Below are positions 20,656 through 31,000 of a stretch of DNA of 38,032 nucleotides, piece after piece. This stretch comes from Nannochloropsis salina CCMP1776 (taxonomy: Eukaryota > Sar > Eustigmatophyceae > Eustigmatales > Monodopsidaceae). How positions within the stretch are numbered: position 1 is the first letter of the stretch; every line of letters starts with the position of its first letter. The stretch lies in NCBI GenBank assembly GCA_004565275.1, contig SDOX01000121.1, positions 114,421-152,452 of the forward strand, written 5' to 3'. The position numbers and the translations under genes were made by a program. Under the pieces are notes generated by a model, which was not told where the DNA came from, did not search any database, and saw nothing but the letters and a program-made list of their open reading frames with translations.

Positions 20656-22941
20656 ATGTGCACACCGGCGCAAAAGTCTAGCAAAAGCAAAGGCAGCACG
20701 AATGTATCCGGCGGACACGCAGTAGGCGAAAGGGCCCATCCCATGCTACCTCCTGATATCCCATCTTATTCCTTATCGGAGAGTCAATCTTCGTCTTCAA
20801 CCGGGTCGATTCCATCATCCACTCACAACACCAATGTACAAACTTTGGATTCACGGGTGCGGAAGTTGGCGGTACGTGTGATTAGAAGGGACTATTTAGG
20901 GTTTTCTTTCAACACCGTTCCTCCTCCCGAGAAATGTGCCATCCACATCTTCTCCGCGAACGGGCAAAATTGCCGCAATTTCTCGCAACAAATAGGAAAT
21001 CTTTATCCAACTCTCACTTCTCTCCACATTGTCGTCGCACCTGCGCACAGGGGGCTCTCCTGCAGGACGCGGGCAAGGATCCAGATAGTTTCTTCAGCAT
21101 GGCCGACGCCCTCGGCCGGCTCAGGGAGCGGCCCTTGGGAGGAGGGGAGGCAGGGGTAGAGGTGGGCACGGGGCCCGACTCGCACACGCTGGCAGAGATG
21201 CGGGCAAGGATGGTTCGGACCGCGGAATGGCTCCGGGAAATGGCGGGAGCGGCCGAGTCGTGTCTGGCGTCGCTCCAGGCGGAGGAGGTGGCGTGGAAGG
21301 CACAGGAGGAAGGGAGGGAGCCGGGAGGTCATGTCCTGGGGGAGGGAGGGATGGGGAGAGGAAGGGGAGGAGAAGGGGAGGAAGAGGAACAGGACGAGAT
21401 CACGGCCTTCGCGCACCATTCCTACGACGGAAGTTCCAGCCACCTCTTCCTCCCAGCCCACCCCACGCCCCCTCCCCACACTGGCCCAGGCGAGGGTAGG
21501 CCGGCGGGGCGGGGGAGAAATGGAGGAGGGAAGGAGGGCGGGGGAACGGGTATGGGAGGCGCTGCCCCCATAGCCCTGGTGTTGGCAGGAAAAGGCCGTC
21601 GCTTGGCGGGGCTGGTGGCCAAAGCCCGGGCTTCGGGCGGAGGAGGGCGGGGGGGAAGGCCTGGAGAAGGGGATACGGGAGCGCATTCGGCCTTTTTCAA
21701 GTCGGTGAAATTCCCGGATTTGGACCGGGCACTGGACGAAGGGGAGCAGGTGGCGGCCAAGATCTCCGAGGAGGCAGCATGGGCTTTAACCACCGTGCGG
21801 GTCCACAACGTGGTCACGGACAAGGTACGAGGGAGGGAGGGAGGGAGGGAGGGAGGGGAAGGAGCAGCGACGCGTGGGGGATGACCCTGGGGACAATATG
21901 GCCACGGAGGACAGCCCTGCGTCGAACATGTGCACGGGCGCATAGGGGATTGACGGGATTATCGCTTCTTTCGCCTATTGTCTTTTCCTACCCTCCTTCC
22001 CCTCCCTCCCTCCCTCCCTTTTACCGAACCGTGGGGCAGGTGGAGGTGACTGATTTAGACGACAGCCGGCGACGGACGTATTTTGTGGACAGGACCCACG
22101 TGGTACCTTTGCCGAGGGAGGGCGGGAGGGAGGGCGGGAGGGAGGGCCAGGACGCCTGGGCGCGGATGTTCCCCCGGGAGACGCGGGTCTTTGCCATGTA
22201 CCCTGAGACGACGGTAGGCAAGGAGGGGAGAGGGGGAAGGGGAGGGAGAGGGGGGAGGGAGGGAGGGAGGGAAGGGAGGGGGGGAAGGGAGGGAGGGAGG
22301 GAGGGAGGGCAGGGACACATGGGGTCAGGTTGTGGCCTCTTTGGCTCTCTTGGCTCTCACTTCCAGATTTTGATCAGCTTTATTCTTCACGACTGACCTG
22401 GATTCCAACCGGTCCTTCCGTCCTTTTCCCTTTCCTTCTTTCCCTCTTTCCTCTCCTTCCCTCCTTCCCTCCTTCCCTACTTCCCTCTTTCTTTTCTTTT
22501 TCTCTCTTTTGTCTTTCTTGGCATCCGCGCGCAGAGTTTCTACCCTGCGGTCGTGGTGGAGAACAGGATCAAGAGGGAAGAGGATCCCCTGGGAATGGGC
22601 GGTGGGGGAGAGGGAGGGGAAGGGGAGAGGGAGGAGGCGCGGTGTGCTCTGTGGTTTGACGAGGATGAGGACGAAGAGGGAAACCCTAGGGTGGTCCAGG
22701 TAGGGAGGAAGGAGGGAAAGAGGGAGGGAGGGAGGGAGGGAGGGAGGGAGGGAGGGAAGGGGGAAAGGAGCCACGCGCGCGCGAGCTTTTTGTGTCGCTC
22801 ACGCTCCCTTCACCTCTTCCCCCTTTTTTGGGTGCTCTCCCTTCCACCCCATTTCCTTTACCCGTGCTGGCCTCCCAGGTTCCTTTCAGGCATATCACCG
22901 CGGTTCCCGAGACCTTTGCGGGCGAGGGGTTGGATTCTTGA
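20656..22941 (+). CDS. SGF29: SGF29-like tandem Tudor protein (SAGA histone reader)
   Basis: Five exons, 20656-20871, 21051-21824, 22040-22213, 22535-22699 and 22879-22941, give 463 residues with every junction in phase 0. The C-terminal third matches the SGF29 double Tudor domain: GEQVAAKISEEAAWALTTVR, VEVTDLDDSRRRTYFVDRTH, VVPLP, then TRVFAMYPETT and SFYPAVVVENRI, CALWFDEDEDEEGNP and VPFRHITAVPE. SGF29 reads H3K4me2/3 and brings the SAGA acetyltransferase to promoters in the nucleus. The N-terminal 150 residues are Ser-rich, then helical around residues 90-150, as in the family. A Gly/Glu-rich linker of about 100 residues makes it longer than human SGF29 (293). Between the two Tudors, exon 3 encodes a [11 protein letters not shown] stretch drawn from the same purine repeat that fills the introns. 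The ATG at 20656 follows an in-frame TTG but no earlier ATG. Confidence 0.88.
21825..22039 (+). repeat. SGF29 intron 2: GGGA arm at donor, CCCT arm at acceptor
   Basis: The donor GTACGA runs at once into (GGGA)n up to about 21860. A (CCCT)n run stands at about 21995-22020, shortly before the acceptor GGGGCAG. The two arms are complementary. Introns 22214-22534 and 22700-22878 of the same gene repeat the layout, with the 3' arm weaker in the last. Confidence 0.85.
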
Positions 22942-23623
22942 GATAATGAACATACACGAAAGGGAGGGCGGGAGGGATGATGGAAGGGAGAGTTTTGTTC
23001 AGAGAAGCGGCTGCGATGGGGTGTGCGGACAAGGGAGGAAAAAATCGAAAAATAGGGGGAAGCCGATCGGGTTGTGTATAAGAGTGGGTCGTAAGGGAGA
23101 GAAAAGAGCCAAATCCGATACTCTTCAGCATCTGGATGTCTTGGCTCAGGCAGCGGCGTTTTTTTCTCTTCGTTCTTTTCTCCACCGACGTTCGACCGTG
23201 GAGCACGTTTACATAAATACTGTCTTCCCCCCCCCCTCGGATTTTACTGTGGGACCCCTGGCATGGATACCTTTATATTCGTTGCTTCCAAGACCAGCTT
23301 GAACGGCCCACGCTGCCCCGTCTGTCATCTTTTCTCCCCCTACGCTTTGATGATTTATTCCGTCATCCCTCCTGACCCTCCCTGACCAAGCACGGTCCCA
23401 CAAGCCCCTTCCTGCCTGTGCGCGAACACTTGGAGGCGGTGACATGGCCCGTGTGGACGCTGCACGACACCCTTCAGGATGTTTCTCGTCCTCCTTCGTA
23501 TTTCTCTACGCCAACCCTGCCTCGTTTCCTCTGAATGCCCCTCCGCGCCCTGCTTCCCCGTCCTTGCTCCTCCCTCCCTCCCTCCCTCCCTCCCTCCCTC
23601 CCTCCCTCCCTCCCTCCCTCTCT
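22942..23623. other. Convergent intergenic region with a long CCCT run at its edge
   Basis: This lies between the SGF29 stop and the presumed end of the cysteine-rich gene. No coding motif is seen. A (CCCT)n run covers about 23569-23620 and a (GGGA)n run about 23751-23782. Together they make an inverted pair flanking the presumed last exon of the minus-strand gene. Confidence 0.5.
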
Positions 23624-25446
23624 CTATCCCGCATTCCCTCTCTCATTCAGCTTCGGTCTTGGATGGTGTTGACTGTGGGTGCTTGCACTCCTTTTTTCTC
23701 CTGGAAAGCAATCTCCACGGCGCTTTGCGTCTTGTGTGGAGGGAGGGGAGGAGGGAGGGAGGGAGGGAGGGAGGGAGGGAGGAAAAGGGAAGTAGAAAAA
23801 ATGATTGAACTCCTCGAGGACATGGCCGTCGCTCTTTCAGTAAAGAAAGAGGACCTGTGGTACGCACCCACATTAAATAAAGAAACAAACCCTAAAAAAC
23901 GTTTCGTCCGAGAACCAACGGCAACACGTGCCTTGGAAAAGCAACTCCGTGGTACCAACGCCCATTCCCTCCCACCGGAAAAACAGCAAAGGCACAGAAA
24001 TGCTCGGTAGACAAGGGCCCCAGCAAAGTAAGACGCTTTATTCTCGTACCTGCATACAGCCTTGGACAGTGCAGAAAGTGATATGGGCCACGTGCCGGAG
24101 GATCCGCGCGCCTTCCCGAAGGTCCTTGACGCATATCGAGGCCAGCGAGCAGATGCACGCCAGACACTGCATTGCATTGCTGCACCTGACTGAATAAGGC
24201 GAAAATCGTCATGTGGAATTGAGAAGGTTGGCGCGTTGATGTGGGATATCCACACAGACCGCGTAGGGTTCACTGGTGGAGGGCTCCGGGGGGCTCGCGC
24301 TGGATGGAATGGGTCACGTCTGATCACCCTTGACTCACGGCGACATGTCTACAAAGCCGAAACCCCAAGTTCGTACACCATCGACACGCCACACTCCCGC
24401 ATCCTTTCCCCTCACGGCCCATTCCATGGTCTGAGGACGCTGGGGGACCTCAAAACGCCCAAGAGTGGGGACTGACAGATCGGCTCCACTTCATACTTAG
24501 ACGCACAAGTACTTACTGATCTGGTAGTCCATAGGGTCGGGGTGAATGCGGTACTTGTCCATCAAGTAGTTCCGGGTGGCGGAGACGGCGCAGGTAAAGC
24601 AACAGGTGGCCTCCAGGCACAGACACATAGAGGGACAAGTACTCTCGCCCACCTCCCCGGCGCGAAACCCGCACAGGGGGTAGTACCTGTGCGGAAAGCA
24701 TGCACAAGGGTCGCGAGAAGTTGTGAGAAAGATACAGGGGATCCACGTCGACTCGTATCAGCTAGCAGAGGGCTTGACTGAAATGAAAAGGTGTCTTCAT
24801 CTGCGGTAGGAAAGGATCGCTCCCGAGCCCCCATCACACGCGACAACAGACATAAAATATCGCATGCGGTAATAGAGTCTAAATATGTCTAAAATCATAC
24901 TCCATATGGATGGAGTGAAGCCATTGAGCTTGCTTGTTGACAGATTGGACTCGAGATAACCTCCCGCCTCCTTACCCCTGACAGCACTTATATTCGTCCA
25001 TGTTCCCCTCCAATGCCCGGTGCCGGTTGACGCAGGCCACAGGGAGAGGACAAACGAGAGATGCAAGGCAGCAGCATGGATCCGCGATGCACGTTTTGCT
25101 CATTGGAACCTTGAAGGTGTAGGGATTGTCCGACCTCGGATACCCGCTGTAAGTCGATACAAAATCAATTACATATACATGGAGTAGTACTACAAAGAAG
25201 GCCTTCAGGAAAAAACATTAGGCTGTTTGATGGTTACGTCGCGCGGACTTGTCGAGAAGCAGCATACAACCCCAGAGAACACCACACAGGTACTTACGCG
25301 ATGACATCGTCCGGGAAACAGAGGAAACAAATGGACATCGGGCACGAATAAGTCCAGGGACCCTTCAAAGCCTTTGCTCGGCGTCTCTGTGCAGTGTGAA
25401 TGGATGCGGCATGCGCACGTTGTGAGTGTATTTTAATACAGCGCAT
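23624..25446 (-). CDS. Cysteine-rich conserved protein, function unknown
   Basis: Four exons join in phase: 25446-25298, 25146-24976, 24686-24517 and 24189-24050. A fifth at 23833-23624 is only tentative. Visible blocks are CPMSICFLCFPDDVIAGYPR, YTFKVPMSKTCIADPCCCLA, SLVCPLPVACVNRHRALEGN, YYPLCGFRAGEV, CPSMCLCLEATCCFTCAVSA, TRNYLMDKYRIHPDPMDYQI and IRCSNAMQCLACICSLASIC. Spaced Cys pairs around hydrophobic stretches suggest a membrane-linked, metal- or disulfide-stabilised protein. I recall similar SATRxYxMDxYxxxxDPxDxxxIRxxN proteins in heterokonts and amoebae without a known role; that likeness is from memory and unchecked. The ATG at 25446 keeps the phase, but an acceptor at about 25387 could replace it with an upstream exon. 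The tentative last exon reads SDGHVLEEFNHFFYFPF and then a Pro/Ser/Leu repeat, so the true end is open. Confidence 0.65.
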
Positions 25447-26077
25447 TTGCTCCGACTGATTGATTCGTCGCCAAGACTGGTTCAAGAGGACAGTGGGCGA
25501 TGGCACATGCAATAAGAAATAGCCCCCAAAACGCCGCGCCAGCAGCAACGTTACACTTGCGCTTCTCCCAATCCCATACATTGACGACGAGGGTTTCAAG
25601 CCCTCCAAAATACAAATGTACTGCCTGGAGATGGGAACAAAAGCGGGCGACGTATTGGCGTACGCGCACAGAACAGGAGAGGGTACTCCCCCGACGTTTT
25701 TAATCCCTTTTTGGTACCGCGTGAAAAGTGCACAGCCAGTGTTCCACGCGTGCATGAAACGCTTGTTGTCCCTGTCTGCTACCTACCGTGCTTTCGTGCC
25801 AATGCCTGCTTGTTCAATGTGCAGGCTGCCGACAGCATGCATTGCAAGACGGCGCCCATGTTGCGTATGCTTCGATCCTGCTCGTACTCCAATGCTCGGA
25901 CACCTTGACCACCCCTTCGCATTATATCATCCTCCCGCAAATTGAATGGCGCCAATTGGGGTACATTTCTCTTAAATCTCGAATATTGCCGCAATGGTTC
26001 ACGTCGCGTCCGTCCTTCCATCCCTCTGGCGCCAGGGCAACTTCATTTCATTCCTCAAATATCTACCCATCACAGCC
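25447..26077. other. Divergent upstream region of the cysteine-rich gene and VPS45
   Basis: No gene is supported in these 631 bases. Several frames are open on both strands, without motifs. An upstream exon of the cysteine-rich gene could be hidden here. Promoters for both genes are expected. Confidence 0.45.
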
Positions 26078-27160
26078 ATGACACAGCACATGAATCAAGC
26101 GTCGCCACCAACAAGCCTTGATGCCATAGCTGCGGTTCGGTACGTCTTCATTGGTCTTGTTTGTGCCTTTTCCTCTTCGTGACACCTCCCATCCTTCTTC
26201 CTTCGCGCCCCCTCCGGGCAGGTACTACGTGGATCGCATCGTTTCGAGCATCGACGGGATGAAAGTGCTCTTGCTGGACACGGAGACTACCCAGATAATT
26301 TCCACGGTCTATTCGCAGGTAGAGGAACCGGAAAATGGGGTCTTATGCGGGGGGGAAGAGATAGGGGCAGGAGGAGAAGATAGGCAAGCGACAATGAGAT
26401 GCGTGTGGCACGCGCTTTGCCCGTGAGCCGATGGTTTCAATCAAGTCATCCTCGCTACATGGACACATGCCTTTGCTTCTGTCCATTTTTGCCGACCCCC
26501 CCAATCATGCCGGGAGGCGTGGGCCTGTGCTGGCTCGGCCGCTTCCCTCCCGACCGTAGCGGGTGTCGTCCCCGCCCCTCCCCCCGTGCTCCTTGCACGA
26601 TACAGCTCGGAGGCTTGCCTGGCGTCTCTCCATTTATGCCTCGACATCTCACGGATACAACCCCTTTTCTCCTTCCCAAGACCACCGTCCTCGAGCGGGA
26701 AGTCTACCTGGTGGAACGCCTCAGTCCGGCGACCAAGCACGAGCCTATGACGCACTTGCGGGCCGTGTGCTTCCTCCGTCCTACGGGTAGGGAGGGAGGG
26801 AGGGAGGGAGGGAGGGAGGGAGNNNNNNNNNNNNNNNNNNNNNNNNNNNNNNNNNNNNNNNNNNNNNNNNNNNNNNNNNNNNNNNNNNNNNNNNNNNNNN
26901 NNNNNNNNNNNNNNNNNNNNNNCTCCCTCCCTCCCTCCCTCCCTCCCTCGCCTTCCCCGTCCTCTCAGGGCGGGCCTCAGATCTTGCTGGGCTGCAGCTC
27001 GGTCCACAATTCCACCTCTTTCCTGGAAGAGGTACGGAAACACTTCACTCGGGAGGCCTACCCTTCCTCCTCCCCGTCCTCCTTCCCTCCCTCCCGCGTC
27101 CAGGCGGGCCCCGGGCACGGAGAGGCGATGCCACGGCGGTCATCGCACGTCCTTGCTTGA
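26078..27160 (+). CDS. VPS45: VPS45, Sec1/Munc18-type vesicle fusion regulator (middle lost in gap)
   Basis: Exons 26078-26139, 26222-26318 and 26681-26786 give the family N-terminus: AVRYYVDRIVSSIDGMKVLL, LDTETTQIISTVYSQ, VLEREVYLVERL and MTHLRAVCFLRPT. After the gap, the exon from 26969 gives the family C-terminus, PQILLGCSSVHNSTSFLEEV, then a Ser/Pro tail to a stop at 27158. VPS45 binds Tlg2/syntaxin-16-type SNAREs and acts in traffic from Golgi to endosome or vacuole. About 85 N-terminal and 64 C-terminal residues are visible out of an expected 550-600. The rest, including most of the SNARE-binding domain, must lie in the stretch shown as 100 N. The ATG at 26078 is preferred over one at 25994, since it leaves the short N-terminus usual for the family. 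Confidence 0.9.
26823..26922. other. Assembly gap of 100 N
   Basis: Exactly 100 N, bounded on the left by (GGGA)n from a VPS45 donor and on the right by (CCCT)n ahead of a VPS45 acceptor. The round length suggests a placeholder of unknown true size. The missing 400-450 residues of VPS45 plus introns imply well over 1.2 kb. Confidence 0.95.
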
Positions 27161-28090
27161 AGGCGAGAAGGAAGGGGAGGGGAAAGGAGGGGTGGAAGAA
27201 CTTGCGGGGGGGCGGGCCACCGGGGTGGGTGGGGTCCAGGGAGGCATTTTGGAAGGGTGCAACCCGGTCCACGGTGCACGCGAGTGTCTCCAGGCGTGTG
27301 AGAAAGGGAACTTAAATTCATTCTTATGGGAGGGAGGGAGGGAGGGAGGGAGGGAGGAGGGTGTGCAAAGTGAAGCAGGGAGACCCTCGGGCAACCCTAC
27401 CCCCACGGACGCCGCCGCGGGGATAGGGGAACATGTCGTTCGAATATTTCGTAAATATGGCGCGAACTCTCGGCATTGAAGCCAATCCCAGCCCGTGAGG
27501 AAAGGAAGAGGGACGAGAAACACCACGTGAGTCTCCAGCCAATGCCCGGACAGGGCAGGTCTGCTTTATGTGCTTGATACCTCTCGTGTCGAATTGCCTC
27601 GCTCCGCGCATGGATCCATGCCTGTCCCGTCGCCCTTCCAGTCTCATCATTCTCCTCAGTCGCATCGTGCCCAACCTCCTTCGTCTTGGGCGCTTCCGGC
27701 CTAGTGCCTTCACTAGCCCTTACAGTAGCATCTTTCCCCTTCCTCGCTCAAGTTCTCCCCTCCCTCCCTCCCCCTCTCCCTGTCTTTCCCCTTGCTTGTT
27801 TCTTCTCTTTCCCTTCCCACGACACCTTCTGACGCCCTACTTCCCCTCCATTCCTATAGAAGAACACACCCCTCCCTCCTCGCCTGCCTCAGAGCTTCCT
27901 GCCCCCCCCCCCCTTCCCTCTCCCCCCTATCCCGATCTCCCGCACCCCCCCCCGGATTGCCGTGCCCGGTTCCACCCTATTCGAGACACACAGTACGCCT
28001 TTCTCTCCTCCTCCCCCCCTCCGGTTCGGGCAGCCAGTCTCCCAGTGCCTCCCACCGCCCCGCCCAACCTCCTGCCTCCTCTTTCCTACT
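27161..28090. other. Convergent intergenic region, pyrimidine-rich
   Basis: This lies between the VPS45 stop and the PPR stop. Long frames on both strands are Ser/Pro/Leu-rich products of C/T-rich DNA and are not believed. A GGGA run is at about 27330-27358. No gene is seen. Confidence 0.5.
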
Positions 28091-31000
28091 TCATCTTTCC
28101 TCCCACTTCCCTGACCACCTCTCCTGCGCCGACCGTGGCGACGGCTGCCATGCATTCTGTCCTCCCCGACTTCGGGCCCCTGGCACGTGAAAGTCCAAGA
28201 GAGCGGACCACTCCTTGCTCCGCCCACATGCCTCCACGGCCCGAAGGTACTCCTCCCTCCAGCGTTCCCTCCCTCCCGCCCTCCCTCCTTCCGTCCCCTG
28301 CATAATCCCGCACAGCCCCGTCACAAACCTGTCCACGTCCGCCTGGGCTCCCAACTCGACGGCCGCCGCCACCGCCCCCCCGTACAGACATTTTTCCAAC
28401 CGCCGGTGCCCGCTTCCTCCCCCTCCTTCTCCGCCTCCCCCAGCACCTTCTGCTGGTGGCGGGGAGGCAGTGGAGGAGGGTCCTGACGGAGGAGGAGGGG
28501 GCGCGATGGCCCCACTGGTCACGGCCAAATCGAAGACGCGACCGGCGAGATCCCAGGCGCCCGCCGCAACGATCCGGCGCATGGCCTCCGAGAAGAAGGA
28601 GTCTGAAGACGGGTAAGGCAAGTAGGATGGGGGGGAGGACGGGAGGGAGGACGGAAGAGGAGAAGGCAGGGAGGGCGGGGGGCCCGGCGTGGTGGAGGAG
28701 GAGGACAGCCGGGCTTCGATCGTGTTGAAGAGTTCTTGGACCTGGGGCCATTGGCCCGTCCTGGCCAGGATCCGGAGGACGATGCCGTAGGTGATCCAAT
28801 TGGGCTCCACACGGGCCTCCGCCTGCATCCGGTGGAAGAGCCCCAGGGCCTCCGTCTCCGCCCCGTGCTCTTCGCAGACTTGCATGGCCAAATTGAAGGT
28901 GATCGGGTCCAAGGGCAAGCGGGGCTGGAGCGCCAACGTCTCTTCCACGTAGGCCAAGGCGGTCTCCACCAGACCACAGGCTCCACACGCCTTGATCCCC
29001 ACCGTCAACGCGTACACATCCGGCTGGAGCCCCGCTGCCCGCATTTCTTGGAAAGTCTGAATGGCCCGCTGGCACTCCCCAGCCTCCACCCACGCGTTCA
29101 TCACGGTCGTGTACGTCCGGACTTGGGCGACCAGCCCCGCCGCCTGCATCTGTTGGAAGAGGACCCATGCCATGTCCGGCTGGTGGCCCTCCGCGCAGGC
29201 CTTGAGGACCACGTTGTAGGTGGGCACGTCCCAGGGGATCCCGTCCTCCCGCATCCGGTCGAATATTTTCAGGGCCCGTCTGGCTTCCCCCCCTTCGATG
29301 CAGGCGTTCATGGCGGTCCGGTAACTGACCGCGTCCGGGTCCACACGCTGCGCCCGCATGCTGTTGAGGAGCATCACGGCCTCCCGCCACCGCCGGCCGA
29401 CGACGCAGGCCTTGAGGGCGGTATTGTAGCTCACCAGGTTGGGGGAGACGTGGTAATGCCCGGGCATGCGCTGGAGGAAGGAGAGGGCTTCGTCCCACCG
29501 GCCGCAGACGGCGAAGGCGTTCAAGAGGGTGTTACAAGAGACCACGTCGAACTCGACCTGAGTGCTTTGCATCCGCCGTTTCAGCGCCAAGGCCCGGGGC
29601 AGGTCCTTGGCCTTGCTGCAGGCCTCCATCACCACGTTGTAAATGAAAGTGGTGGGCCGGAACCCCATGCTCTCCATCCGAGATAGCGTCTGAATCGCCT
29701 CCTCCGTCCGCCCCGCCACGGCGCAGGCTTGCACCGCCTGCTCGTAGAAGCCGACCGAGAGCCACGAGTGCGTGGCCCCATTGCCACCCTTGGGAGTCTC
29801 CCTGCCGCGCCCTTTCCCTCCCATTTCACTCCCGCCACCTTTCCCTGCCCCTTCCAGGTCGGTGCTTGGCTTGACCTCCTTCCCGTCCTCCCACTCGCCC
29901 TGTCCCAAGACCCGGAGCAAGTGCAAGGCACTCCGCCAGCGCCCGTTCTCGACGAAACCCGCCATCAAATCCTGGAAAAATCCTTGGTTGGCCACCCCCG
30001 CCCCTCCTTCCCGCCCGTCCTCCCTCCCACCTTCGCCTTCCCAGGGCAACGCCTCCATCATCGCGTCAACCCGTTCCCAGTCCCGGAGGTCCAAGGCGGC
30101 GCTCATGGCCAAGGCCGACGCTTCTTTGTTGGGGACGACACCTGCGTGCGTCATCTCCTCCCACAGGCCTAGGGTCCGAGATTTCTCCCCGGACTCCAAG
30201 CATGCCCGCATGGCGATGGCGTAGGATGCGGCGTCTGGCAATTGGCCTTCCCGGCGCATTTCGATCAACAGGTACCCGGCGGTTTTCCATTCCCCCGCTT
30301 TCGCGCAAATTTTGATGACCATCTTGGTGAAAAGCTGTGGGAGGGGGGGGGGGGAGGTTGTCGGTCAGGTAGGTAGACAGTGGGGAAAAGAGACACGGGA
30401 ATGAATCAGGGGGCGACATGGACAGGCAATGATAGAGATGAAGCTCGGCACTGAGGCTGGTACTTAGGCATAAGAAGAGAGGGCGGGGACGCTAAAGAAG
30501 GGGAGCATGCACATGGGGGGGGACGTGGGGAAGAGGGGACAAAGAGAAGGAAAACTAGATCACCTGCCAGCGACAAGCACGGGTCAGATACATTTCACGC
30601 CTGCACTGCGGCGTCCTCCACTTCTCCCTCCCCCGTCCCGCCCGTTTTCGGGCAGGATCCTCCCGTCCGCCCCTCCCTTTCGACCCCGATGCTCCCACTC
30701 CCTGTTCCTACGCCCGGCCACCCCCCTGCCCTGTCCCCAAGGACCTTACCTGACTGGCCCGCCCCGCCCGTCGAATCACGTGCAAGAGGTGGATGCTCTC
30801 TTTCCACCGGCCTTCCCCCTCGAATTTCTGGAGAAGGACGCGGAAAAACCGTTCGTCGGGGTCCAACCCGCACCGTTCCATGGCGGCAAAGACCTCAAAA
30901 AGCTTGTCAAAGGCCGCCGTCTGCAGGCAGGTGGCCGTGGCCATGATGAAGGTGTACGTGTTGGGGCGGACTTGCAAGATTTCCATGCGCCCGAGCAAGC

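Noticed and set aside
22214-22312. Regularly spaced repeats that might suggest a CRISPR or other designed array
   Set aside because: Pure tetranucleotide periodicity with no unique spacers. This is a simple-sequence repeat inside an intron.
23444-24010. Plus-strand frame antisense to the cysteine-rich gene's last exons
   Set aside because: Composed partly of CCCT and GGGA repeat translation. The minus-strand exon at 24189-24050 is better supported by phase and motif.
27432-27507. Short plus-strand frame MSFEYFVNMARTLGIEANPS as a small gene or exon
   Set aside because: Only about 23 residues, with no acceptor context tying it to VPS45, which already ends with its family C-terminus at 27160.
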